From SXRF01 sp964624555 (GTDB lineage: Bacteria; Pseudomonadota; Alphaproteobacteria; Rickettsiales; SXRF01): a stretch of 17,295 nt of DNA. Positions 1-6,596 of the stretch are shown one piece after another; positions within the stretch are counted from its first letter, which is position 1; each line of letters opens with the position of its first letter. The notes beneath the pieces were generated by a model that made no database searches, was not told where the DNA came from, and saw only the letters and a list, made by a program, of their open reading frames with translations. The stretch is from positions 1 through 17,295 of the forward strand of contig CAZUXB010000043.1 in NCBI GenBank assembly GCA_964624555.1, written 5' to 3'. The position numbers were made by a program, and so were the translations under genes.

Positions 1-75
1 GGGTGTAGCTCAGTTGGTTAGAGCGCCAGATTGTGATTCTGGATGTCGCCGGTTCGACCCCGGTCACTCGCCCCA
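1..75 (+). tRNA. tRNA-His (GTG anticodon), 5' end cut by window edge
   Basis: The cloverleaf reads clearly. The anticodon loop is TTGTGAT with anticodon GTG (His) and an anticodon stem CCAGA/TCTGG. The T arm is GCCGG-TTCGACC-CCGGT. The 3' acceptor strand CACTCGC is followed by discriminator C and an encoded CCA at 73-75. Only GGGTG of the 5' acceptor strand lies before the TA at positions 8/9, so about three bases (the extra G-1 typical of tRNA-His plus two) lie outside the window. A discriminator C opposite G-1 is the tRNA-His identity element. The next gene on the opposite strand ends at base 76, directly after the CCA. Confidence 0.95.
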
Positions 76-624
76 TTATCTGTTATTATTAATTACAGTA
101 TTATTATTGATAATGCTCCCGCTGGCTGGAACTTCCTTATGACCTACAGTCCATAGGTTAGAATCATTCCAGTACATGTCCCTGGTCATGCAGTCACGAT
201 AAAAAGAATCGCGGCTTCTTAGGTTTCGTGGCGGGTTGAGAGCAGTGGTGTCCTGCTGGACTATCTTTTTTTTGCCGTTACTGTCAGTTATAACAGCGGT
301 GGTTATAGTTCTCTGGCTTTGCACATATTTATCATAATCGCTATCGGCCCGGTCGGAGCAGGTTTTATTATCATTATGCCAGTTATACTCGTCCATTGTT
401 TTGTCATATAAGCATTTATTATATTCGGTTTCATCATCGCTCTTTCTTAAGGGCAGGCACATGGGCATTATCACCGACCAGCTTGGTGCGGAAGGATTGA
501 TGCCTTTGCTTTGCAACAGCGCACTTAAAGTAAGCCAGTCTTTGAAATGCTTCGGGTCTATTTCCTGCGCGAAGGCTGAAGACATTGTGAGAAACAGTAA
601 AACCGATAATATAAAATTTTTCAT
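76..624 (-). CDS. Hypothetical secreted four-cysteine protein
   Basis: This is a 182-residue protein of no family I recognise. Residues 1-19 form a classical Sec signal peptide: Lys at position 2, a hydrophobic core, and an AFA-Q cleavage site after about residue 19. The mature part is polar, rich in Asp, Asn and Tyr, and has four cysteines, in MCLPL, KCLYD, TCSDR and DCMTR. Two disulphides in the periplasm are plausible. The tail is Asn-rich and low complexity. No Shine-Dalgarno sequence is obvious before the ATG; the start was chosen because it gives a complete signal peptide. The stop codon touches the 3' end of the convergent tRNA-His. The zincin-like gene lies 55 bases upstream on the same strand. 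A secreted role is inferred; the function is unknown. Confidence 0.75.
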   Translation of the reverse strand: MKNFILSVLLFLTMSSAFAQEIDPKHFKDWLTLSALLQSKGINPSAPSWSVIMPMCLPLRKSDDETEYNKCLYDKTMDEYNWHNDNKTCSDRADSDYDKYVQSQRTITTAVITDSNGKKKIVQQDTTALNPPRNLRSRDSFYRDCMTRDMYWNDSNLWTVGHKEVPASGSIINNNTVINNNR

Positions 625-679
625 GGTTATAGCATAGCACGAGACGAAAGCAGTAGCACGTTACATTTAGGTAATGCGG

Positions 680-1855
680 CTACTGTCTAGCAGCTTCCTG
701 GCCTGTGGTGGGTGGCGAAGCGGTCAGTGGTGGAGCAGATTTTAGGTTATGATTTGTGCTGGTAGGCCCCGAGGAGACATATTTGCTGAACTCGGCAAGG
801 GCTGCCTCCAGACCTGCCTTGGAAGCGGCGGGGTTATTTTTTGCTTTTTCTATGATAGAGTTGCGGTTTTGTGATGATGGGTGATTTTTAACACCATCTG
901 CAGGAATAGGAAAAATTCCTATATCGGCAAGCGGACCGGTTCCTAATAGAGCGCTACCTTGCTCAAAACGTACTAGAAATTCTCCTATATTTTTTCCTGA
1001 ATTTGGGCGGGCAAGTGCCATATATGTGTCTGCAATTTCTTCGCGCTTGATTTGTATATAAGCCTGTTCTTCTTGAAGAATTTTCTCTACATTTCCTATA
1101 TCTAGTTTAATACGGTAGCGGGTGTTAAAACATTCTGTTGTTGGGTTAGATACAGTAGGAATTTCTCCTAGAACTGTGTCAACTTTGCAAACTTCGGAGA
1201 ATGTTTTTCCGGTAAGAGCTTGGGCATGGGCATTAACGTCATACACCGCAAATACTGCGCCGTGTGTTGCAGTGCCGAGCCTGTGACCATATTCATGAGC
1301 AAAAGCATCTTTTACTTGCTCAGCGTCAAGTTTCTGTAAAGCGTCCCGCCTGGCCGTCATACTATCAGTTTTGCCCTCATAAAAGGCTATACTGCTAATA
1401 ACGGATTTATAATGATCTACATCAAGGTTGTTTATAATAAAATATTCTTTTGATTCGACATGCGGAACGGCGTCTATAGTAAAAAATCTGGGCATTTTAC
1501 CGCCAAAAGACACGTCTTTATCGGTTACATTTTCTACCGATTTTGCCACTTTAGCCAGATCAGTGTAGGAAACTTTACCATCTTTGGCCTGTAAAAAACC
1601 ACCTGCTTTTAACTCGGTAACTTTCATATATTGCAGGGCTTTTTCTAAATCACTTTCAGTGATTGGGCCAAATTTAGTACCTTTAGCCTCTTCATTGAGC
1701 TTATTTAAAGCCTCTAATCTAGCGTCAGTAGATACAAACTGATCAATTTCCTGTTGGAACGGATTGTTATTTATTATTGGGAAATAAGTGACAGGCTGAA
1801 TCACAATTTGATAGGGTGGTAAAGCAGAATCTGGCACTGTCGTAGGTTCTGGCAT
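680..1855 (-). CDS. Putative M48-like zinc metallopeptidase (HEYGH), no visible signal peptide
   Basis: This is a 391-residue protein. It has a zinc-peptidase signature HEYGHRLG at residues 187-194, where the two His would bind zinc and Glu188 would be the general base. About 80 residues later, EEIADTYMALA (272-282) resembles the third-ligand helix of M48 gluzincins, which usually reads E..AD..A. Further on, NHPSSQNRNSI (324-334) resembles the conserved His-Pro...Arg segment near the C terminus of M48 domains. The N-terminal third (about 1-130) is unassigned; KDGKVSYTDL at 91-100 looks faintly like an EF-hand loop. The last 30 residues are Pro/Ser/Thr-rich. There are no membrane helices or Sec signal, unlike HtpX or Ste24, and none of the BepA signal or TPR arrangement. 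A promoter lies just upstream. The peptidase fold is inferred from motifs only. Confidence 0.65.
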   Translation of the reverse strand: MPEPTTVPDSALPPYQIVIQPVTYFPIINNNPFQQEIDQFVSTDARLEALNKLNEEAKGTKFGPITESDLEKALQYMKVTELKAGGFLQAKDGKVSYTDLAKVAKSVENVTDKDVSFGGKMPRFFTIDAVPHVESKEYFIINNLDVDHYKSVISSIAFYEGKTDSMTARRDALQKLDAEQVKDAFAHEYGHRLGTATHGAVFAVYDVNAHAQALTGKTFSEVCKVDTVLGEIPTVSNPTTECFNTRYRIKLDIGNVEKILQEEQAYIQIKREEIADTYMALARPNSGKNIGEFLVRFEQGSALLGTGPLADIGIFPIPADGVKNHPSSQNRNSIIEKAKNNPAASKAGLEAALAEFSKYVSSGPTSTNHNLKSAPPLTASPPTTGQEAARQ

Positions 1856-1884
1856 CGGTAATGCTCTTATTATTATTTGTCAGT

Positions 1885-1913
1885 ATTGTACCATGATAAT
1901 GGTTTAAAATCAA
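1885..1913 (-). promoter_or_regulatory. Candidate sigma-70-type promoter for the zincin-like gene
   Basis: On the minus strand, TTGATT (1908-1913) and TACAAT (1885-1890) are separated by exactly 17 bases. This would give a start site near 1878 and a leader of about 22 nt. The spacer and its edge contain ACCAT-N4-ATGGT (1890-1903), which could be a repressor site. The promoter lies directly downstream of the M15-like gene, so the zincin gene is probably its own transcription unit. Confidence 0.5.
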
Positions 1914-1920
1914 AATTAAT

Positions 1921-2868
1921 TTATTGATATAAATCAGCATCATAAATCGGGTGGTAATTACCGTGATAGAACTCAGGTTTTTCTTCGAGTGGCGGCATGG
2001 TGCAGCCTATTGTTTCCTCTAACTTTTTTTCATAGCCTTGGAATACGCGCTGCCAGTTAGCCAGGAAATCGGAGTAGTTCCAGCTTTCCTTATTCTCCAC
2101 CTTATACTCAAGGCCGATAACGCGGGCGGCGCTATCGAGCACTCGCCATAGGTCGGAGCGATCTTCCGGTGGGCGGTCATCCCAGAATTCGCTGCGTAGA
2201 GGCGCTATAAGCAGCCCCAATGAAAATGCGGCGCGTAGGAAAGCCGCCTCACGTATGATACGGTTTTTCTTGGCAGTTTCGGAAATTTTATCGCCCTTAT
2301 AAAAACGCATGTTGGTGGACATGTCGAGATGGTCAAAATGCCCGCCCATGTCAATTTCTACACCATCTTTATCCATCATCATGCTGTCGACGGCGAGACC
2401 TTTATTATGTGCGCTGTGGCCGGGCAGGGCGAGCAGTTTGGCTTCGATATCGGCGTCGGTTGCAAAATTATAAAGCTTGAACGCGCCGTCAACAGTGCGC
2501 AGCCCATCATAGAGAACTGTTAGCCAGCCATATTCTAAATACAGGTGGGTTGAGGCAAGTAAAACTATGGATGCGAGGTTTTTGTGCAGAAGAAATTTAG
2601 AGTCTGGTGGATAGGCCAATCCAAATTTATTTACCCGTTGCTCGCGAGGGGTGTTCTTGTAAGTTTTATCATCTACAATAACTGTTATATTGCGTTCGTC
2701 ATAGATTGCATTTTCCTGCGCATAGGCAAGGCAAATGAAGATAGGGAATTTTTTAGTATGGCCTGCCATATCGACAAGGTCGGGCACGGCATCGCGCGCA
2801 TCGCCCATCATATCACGTACAAATGTTTTTGAGCGCACATTTGCGAAATCTTCCCACGGTCTACGCAT
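1921..2868 (-). CDS. M15D-type D-Ala-D-Ala dipeptidase-like protein (VanX family), variant zinc site
   Basis: This is a 315-residue protein. VanX-family hallmarks are visible in order: DGLR at 121-124 (the Arg that stabilises the transition state), SAHNKGLAVD at 152-161 (zinc ligands His154 and Asp161), MGGHFD at 174-179 (the family's DMGT.FD segment), and SEFWDD at 226-231. In VanX the last motif is EWWH, with Glu as catalytic base and His as third ligand. Here Glu227 is kept but the His position is Asp230. The family hydrolyses D-Ala-D-Ala in peptidoglycan recycling or resistance. Activity here is uncertain. There is no signal peptide. The start codon abuts the end of a GIY-YIG repeat element, so the natural N terminus or leader may have been lost. 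The GIY-YIG frame overlaps the start by 8 nt. Confidence 0.75.
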   Translation of the reverse strand: MRRPWEDFANVRSKTFVRDMMGDARDAVPDLVDMAGHTKKFPIFICLAYAQENAIYDERNITVIVDDKTYKNTPREQRVNKFGLAYPPDSKFLLHKNLASIVLLASTHLYLEYGWLTVLYDGLRTVDGAFKLYNFATDADIEAKLLALPGHSAHNKGLAVDSMMMDKDGVEIDMGGHFDHLDMSTNMRFYKGDKISETAKKNRIIREAAFLRAAFSLGLLIAPLRSEFWDDRPPEDRSDLWRVLDSAARVIGLEYKVENKESWNYSDFLANWQRVFQGYEKKLEETIGCTMPPLEEKPEFYHGNYHPIYDADLYQ

Positions 2869-3193
2869 TTGTCATCTCGAGCGAGCGAAGCGAAGGGAGA
2901 GATCTTTGCAATATAACCATATCTAAATCATCCCAGTTTGGATTTATGCTTTCAACCAACGCATCTTTCTTTTCTCTGCGCCATTTTTTCAGTTCTTTTT
3001 CGCGAGCGATTGCCGAATTAACGTCAGTTGTGGCTTCCACGTAAACAAGTTTTGTAAGGTTATACTTTGCAGTGAACCCTTCAAATAATTTATTCTTATG
3101 TTCGTATATCCTACGTTCTAAATCATTGGTCATGCCTATGTATAACACCTTGTTGTCCCAATTTGTTAGCATATAAATATAATATGTTTTCAT
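2861..3193 (-). CDS. GIY-YIG domain nuclease (UPF0213/YhbQ type) carried by the repeat element
   Basis: The 110-residue protein starts at ATG 3193 (MKTYYIYMLTN). A longer GTG start at 3208 would lie inside the repeat arm. The GIY-YIG core is complete: YYIYML at 4-9, VLYIGMTNDLERRIYEHK (the YIG motif and catalytic Arg), a conserved KYNLTKLVY strand, and AREKELKKWRREKK with the metal-binding Glu. Single-domain proteins of this class are related to the UvrC N-terminal nuclease and are often repeat-associated. The last 15 or so residues (ILQRSLPSLRSLEMTNA) are translated from the terminal repeat, and the final NA and stop come from flanking DNA. The stop overlaps the ATG of the M15-like gene by 8 nt. 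It is not UvrC: it lacks UvrBC, RNase H-like and HhH domains. Confidence 0.88.
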   Translation of the reverse strand: MKTYYIYMLTNWDNKVLYIGMTNDLERRIYEHKNKLFEGFTAKYNLTKLVYVEATTDVNSAIAREKELKKWRREKKDALVESINPNWDDLDMVILQRSLPSLRSLEMTNA

Positions 3194-3223
3194 GCAAAGA
3201 TTTCTCACTACGTTCGAAATGAC
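2871..3223 (-). mobile_element. GIY-YIG repeat element, full copy (A), with terminal inverted repeats
   Basis: An imperfect inverted repeat bounds this region. The left end (2871-2910) begins GTCATCTCGAGCG and ends GAGATCTTTGCA. The right end (3193-3223), read in reverse complement, begins GTCATTTCGAACG and ends GAGAAATCTTTGCA. The only gene inside is a GIY-YIG nuclease whose frame reads into the left repeat. The unit lies between trpC and the M15-like gene. A deleted copy of the same unit lies 0.8 kb away. No target-site duplication is clear. The mechanism of spread is unknown; the nuclease is the obvious candidate. Confidence 0.75.
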
Positions 3224-3238
3224 AAGATATTAGGCGTG

Positions 3239-4042
3239 TCACGACAGTAGCGCTTTTGTAGCAGCAGTCACATCACGCTGGCGCATCAGTGATTCGCCGA
3301 CGAGGAAGGCATCCAGGCCGCAGGCGCGCATGATCTTGATATCCTCGGCGGTAGCGATACCGCTTTCGCAAACCCCTATAAACCGTTCCGGAATGTGTTG
3401 AATAAGCTCCTGCGAGGTGGAGAGGTTTACTTCTAAAGTTTTTAAGTTGCGGTTATTTACGCCGATAATTTTGCTGGGATTATTTTGGTTAAGATCAAGG
3501 GCGCGTTCCAGCTCGGCCTTATCATGCACTTCCACGAGCACATCCATACCCAGCGCAGTTGCCGCCAGTTCTAGTTCGCTGGCCTGCGTGTCACTCAGTG
3601 CCGCCATGATAAGCAATATGCAATCAGCACCAAGCGCACGTGATTCGGTTACCTGGTAGGTGTCGAGTATGAAATCCTTACGCAGGCAGGGCAGGTTTAC
3701 TGCCGCGCGCGCCTCCACCAGATATTCATCCTTGCCTTGAAAATAAGGAATATCAGTAAGCACCGAAAGGCAGGTTGCGCCGCCATCGCTGTAAGCTTTG
3801 GCCAGTAATGACGGAGTAAAATCCTCGCGTATCTGCCCTTTGCTTGGCGAGGCTTTTTTTATTTCGGCGATGAGGGCCGGTTTGTTCTGCGCGATTGTAG
3901 CACGCAGGGCATTTTTAAAACCGCGCGGCGCGCTCCCAGCTTTTATTTTTTCGAGTAATGCGCTTTCAGGAATTGCGGCTTTACGCTTGCTGATATGCTC
4001 GCGTTTGTCGGCGCAGATCTTTGCTAACGTATCGCTTTTCAT
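3239..4042 (-). CDS. trpC: Indole-3-glycerol phosphate synthase
   Basis: This 267-residue TIM-barrel enzyme converts carboxyphenylaminodeoxyribulose phosphate to indole-3-glycerol phosphate in tryptophan synthesis. All signature elements are present: AEIKKASPSKG (59-69, catalytic Lys62), CLRKDF (119-124, Lys122), LVEVHD (169-174, Glu171), GVNNRNL (194-200, Asn197) and CESGI (225-229, Ser228). It is a monofunctional protein of normal length, not fused to TrpF. The ATG overlaps by 4 nt the stop of a short reading frame left by a deleted GIY-YIG element, which separates trpC from trpD. Transcription probably comes through trpG-trpD. Twenty bases after the stop, the second GIY-YIG element begins. 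Confidence 0.97.
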   Translation of the reverse strand: MKSDTLAKICADKREHISKRKAAIPESALLEKIKAGSAPRGFKNALRATIAQNKPALIAEIKKASPSKGQIREDFTPSLLAKAYSDGGATCLSVLTDIPYFQGKDEYLVEARAAVNLPCLRKDFILDTYQVTESRALGADCILLIMAALSDTQASELELAATALGMDVLVEVHDKAELERALDLNQNNPSKIIGVNNRNLKTLEVNLSTSQELIQHIPERFIGVCESGIATAEDIKIMRACGLDAFLVGESLMRQRDVTAATKALLS

Positions 4043-4140
4043 GCTGTCATCTCGAACGAAGTGAGAGATCTTTGCAATAACATATCATTTAAATCATCCC
4101 AGTTCCAGTTGGTCAGCATGTAAATACAATATTTTTTCAT
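4039..4140 (-). pseudogene. 33-codon remnant of a GIY-YIG gene, in frame and overlapping trpC
   Basis: The frame begins MKKYCIYMLTNW, matching the start of the intact GIY-YIG protein, then jumps to NWDDLNDM and LLQRSLTSFEMTA, matching its C-terminal end. About 75 internal codons, including YIG, the Arg and the Glu, are gone. The junction lies at two NW(D) codon runs (AACTGG beside AACTGGGAT), so deletion between short direct repeats is likely. The frame is still open. It has a good ribosome site, GAAGGA, 7 nt before its ATG, supplied by the repeat arm. It ends with ATGA overlapping the trpC start. It cannot be a nuclease, but it may carry ribosomes from trpD to trpC. Confidence 0.7.
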
Positions 4141-4181
4141 GAAAAGATCCTTCGACTACGCTTCGCTCCGCTCAGGATGAC
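4046..4181 (-). mobile_element. Internally deleted GIY-YIG element (copy B), 136 bp
   Basis: The left end (4046-4076) begins GTCATCTCGAACG and ends GAGATCTTTGCA, almost identical to copy A. The right end (about 4140-4181), in reverse complement, begins GTCATCCTGAGCG and ends CGAAGGATCTTTTC. Between them lies only the first and last coding part of the GIY-YIG gene. The outer edge enters trpD: the two final Ser codons and the TGA of trpD are element sequence. The other edge runs to 4 bases before the trpC coding strand begins. It looks like a non-autonomous, MITE-like derivative of copy A's family. Confidence 0.75.
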
Positions 4182-5203
4182 AGTTTACTGGTATTACTGA
4201 CATCGACCAGTTTTCTGAGTACAGAATGGGCCTTGCCGGAATCTATCGCCTGTTTTGCCATTTCCGCGCCGGATTTTAAATCTTCGCACTTACCGGCGAT
4301 GAGCAGGCCGGCAGCGGCATTATAGACCACGGCGTTGCGGTAGGCTGTTTCCATACCGGAGATAGCCTCTGTGAGGGCGGCGGCGTTGCGCTCGGCATTG
4401 CCGCCCTTTATATCTTCGAGCAGCGCGGTGGGCAATCCGGCATCTTCCGGTGATACGCTGAATTCAGTTATTTCGCCATTCTTAAGGGCAGCTACGCTGG
4501 AGCTTCCGGTGATGGTCAGTTCATCAAGCCCGTCGCTGCCATGCACTACCCACGCGGCTTTGGTGCCGAGTGCTTTTAGCGATTCGGCGAGTGGCTTTAA
4601 TAATGATTTATTATAAACACCGAGTAGTTGGAAATCTGGTTTTGCCGGGTTGGTGAGCGGGCCCAAAATATTGAATATGGTGCGCAGGGCCAGCTCGCTG
4701 CGGATAGGGGCGACATGGCGCATGGCCGGGTGAAAGCGCGGTGCGAATAAAAATGCTATGCCACATTCGCGCAGGCAATGTTCTGCAACTTCCGGTTCGA
4801 CATCGGTTTTTACCCCGAGGCAATCGAGCACATCAGCCGAGCCGGTGCGCGAGGAAACCGAGCGGTTGCCGTGTTTTACCACCGGCAGACCGCAGGCGGC
4901 GAGCACAAAGGCGGTGGCGGTGGAGATGTTATAGGTTCCGCGCGAATCGCCGCCGGTGCCGCAGGTATCGATCGCTCCTTCCATACTGTGGAATGATTTT
5001 GCCTTTACGCGCATGGCGGTGGCCCCGGCGGTTATTTCATCCACAGTTTCGCCTTTGATGCGCAGACCCATGAGGAAAGCTGCAGTTTGCGCAGGAGTGG
5101 TGCCGCCGTTCATGATAACCTGGAAAGCGCGTGTGGCGACATCCAGCGGCAGGTTCTTGCCATCGGCCAGTAAATTAAGCATGGGGTGAATGGCGTGTTC
5201 CAT
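4172..5203 (-). CDS. trpD: Anthranilate phosphoribosyltransferase
   Basis: This 343-residue enzyme joins anthranilate to PRPP, the second committed step of tryptophan synthesis. The glycine-rich PRPP loop DTCGTGGD is at 79-86, NISTATAFV at 92-100, and KHGNRSVSS at 110-118. HVAPIRSEL.LRTIFNILGPLTNP is split around 163-187, and the metal-binding DELT lies in HGSDGLDELTITG. Length is normal. The start overlaps the trpG stop as TGATG, indicating coupled translation. The C terminus is odd: the last two residues and the TGA lie in the terminal repeat of the deleted GIY-YIG element, so the original trpD stop has probably been replaced. Confidence 0.97.
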   Translation of the reverse strand: MEHAIHPMLNLLADGKNLPLDVATRAFQVIMNGGTTPAQTAAFLMGLRIKGETVDEITAGATAMRVKAKSFHSMEGAIDTCGTGGDSRGTYNISTATAFVLAACGLPVVKHGNRSVSSRTGSADVLDCLGVKTDVEPEVAEHCLRECGIAFLFAPRFHPAMRHVAPIRSELALRTIFNILGPLTNPAKPDFQLLGVYNKSLLKPLAESLKALGTKAAWVVHGSDGLDELTITGSSSVAALKNGEITEFSVSPEDAGLPTALLEDIKGGNAERNAAALTEAISGMETAYRNAVVYNAAAGLLIAGKCEDLKSGAEMAKQAIDSGKAHSVLRKLVDVSNTSKLSS

Positions 5204-5772
5204 CAGATACCGCCCAGGAAATTCTTGATGAGCGTGTGGCCATATTCCGAAGCGATGGATTCGGGGTGGAACTGCACACCGTGGGTGTTATGGGTCTTGT
5301 GTTGCAATCCCATTATTAATCCATCATCGGTGGTGGCGGTTATTTCCAGGCAATCTGGCAATGTTTTTTTATCGACGATCAGCGAGTGGTAGCGGGTGGC
5401 GTTGAACGGGCTTGGAATGCCCCTGAATACGCCTTTGCCGGTGTGGGTGACGGGGCTTATTTTTCCGTGCATCGGTTTGGGGGCGCGAATGACATCGCCG
5501 CCGAAGGCTTCGCCCATTGCCTGCATGCCGAGGCACACACCGAAGATGGGAACCTTGCCCGATGCGGTTTTGATGAGTTCAAGGCAGATGCCCGATTGCT
5601 GTGGCGTGCCGGGGCCGGGGGAGATCACGATGCCATCGGGTTTTTCGGCGAGCAGGTCGGCCACGCTTATGACGTCATTACGGTGGATAACAACATCCGC
5701 ACCCAGTTCACCGACATAGTGAACGAGGTTGTATGTAAAACTGTCGTAGTTATCGAGCAGGGTTATTTTCAT
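5203..5772 (-). CDS. trpG: Anthranilate synthase component II (glutamine amidotransferase)
   Basis: This 189-residue class I amidotransferase supplies ammonia from glutamine to the TrpE (or PabB) subunit. The catalytic triad is visible: Cys80 in FGVCLGMQ, and His169 and Glu171 in GVQFHPES. DNYDSFTYNLV at 7-17 and SPGPGTP at 51-57 are family signatures. No trpE lies in the window; upstream instead is an alpha/beta hydrolase whose stop overlaps this ATG (ATGA). The trpD start overlaps its stop. Because TrpG and PabA are often the same protein in bacteria, it may also serve folate synthesis. Position beside trpD supports the tryptophan role. Confidence 0.95.
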   Translation of the reverse strand: MKITLLDNYDSFTYNLVHYVGELGADVVIHRNDVISVADLLAEKPDGIVISPGPGTPQQSGICLELIKTASGKVPIFGVCLGMQAMGEAFGGDVIRAPKPMHGKISPVTHTGKGVFRGIPSPFNATRYHSLIVDKKTLPDCLEITATTDDGLIMGLQHKTHNTHGVQFHPESIASEYGHTLIKNFLGGI

Positions 5773-6596
5773 TCCATCAACTTATTAGTTTTACTGAATT
5801 CCAGCAATATTTTTATTAATTCCTCAAGGTTAAAATTATTATGGCCGACATCGGCGAAATATATAGCCTTCTTTGGCTCTGGTGCGTGTGCATATAGCTC
5901 CTTGCCTTGGGCAATCGGCACTATAGTATCTATTTCGCCATGCAGGAACAGCATGGGAACATGAATATTGGCTATTTTGCTCATGGAATCATAACGGTCC
6001 GCAAGCAGCAGGCTTACCGGAAGCCACGGATAATGGTAAGAGGCCGCTGCAGTCATAGATGTAAATGGTGATTGCAGCACCAGCCCGCCGATGTTGTATT
6101 CGGTTGCCATTTGCACCGATACCCCGGTTCCAATCGATTCACCGAATAGAATTATCTTATTTTCCGGCACTGCCAGTTTATGGATTGTAAAATCGAGTGT
6201 GGCACGGGCATCGTTATAAAATCCTTGTTCTGATGGGATGCCATCGCTATTGCCATAGCCGCGGTAATCAAGGCCAATAACCCCGAATCCAGCCTTGCTT
6301 AGCAGTTCAAAAAAATTGACCCGGTGCGAGAGGTTGCCACCATTACCGTGAATATGGATTATGGTAGGTAAATCGCCATTCGCTTTATGGTACCAAATTT
6401 CCACATGCTGTTTATCTTTGGTGAGGAGGGTTTCCTTGGTAAAGTCGCTAAGGCCGTATGTTTCCGGCAGGTTGACCAGTTGCGCCGGGTGATACATGAA
6501 GCTGCGCTGTTCGGAATACATCACGACGCAGACCAGTGCGTAGGATATCGCTAAAAATTTTACTGTTTTTTTCAGGAGCTTCTTTGTCATAATCAT
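5769..6596 (-). CDS. Membrane-anchored alpha/beta hydrolase (BEM46/YfhR-like)
   Basis: A single hydrophobic segment (roughly residues 12-28, after a Lys-rich start) would anchor the protein in the inner membrane. The hydrolase domain follows: oxyanion-side motif IHIHGNGGN, a DYRGYGNSDG segment, nucleophile elbow FGESIGTG, acid in LHGEIDTIVPI, and catalytic His in DVGHNNF. This arrangement is typical of the BEM46/ABHD13/YfhR group, whose substrates are poorly known. Starts are ambiguous: GTG at 6599, ATG at 6596 or ATG at 6590. ATG 6596 was chosen because it forms TGATG with the EamA stop. The 3' end overlaps trpG by 4 nt, so it is in the same transcript as trpGDC. No link to tryptophan chemistry is evident. 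Confidence 0.85.
   Translation of the reverse strand: MIMTKKLLKKTVKFLAISYALVCVVMYSEQRSFMYHPAQLVNLPETYGLSDFTKETLLTKDKQHVEIWYHKANGDLPTIIHIHGNGGNLSHRVNFFELLSKAGFGVIGLDYRGYGNSDGIPSEQGFYNDARATLDFTIHKLAVPENKIILFGESIGTGVSVQMATEYNIGGLVLQSPFTSMTAAASYHYPWLPVSLLLADRYDSMSKIANIHVPMLFLHGEIDTIVPIAQGKELYAHAPEPKKAIYFADVGHNNFNLEELIKILLEFSKTNKLME

Noticed and set aside
2861..3193. UvrC excinuclease
   Set aside because: Only the single GIY-YIG domain is present, flanked by inverted repeats.
5386..5964. 192-codon plus-strand reading frame
   Set aside because: It lies antisense to trpG and the hydrolase, which have full catalytic motifs. It has no recognisable domain or ribosome site.
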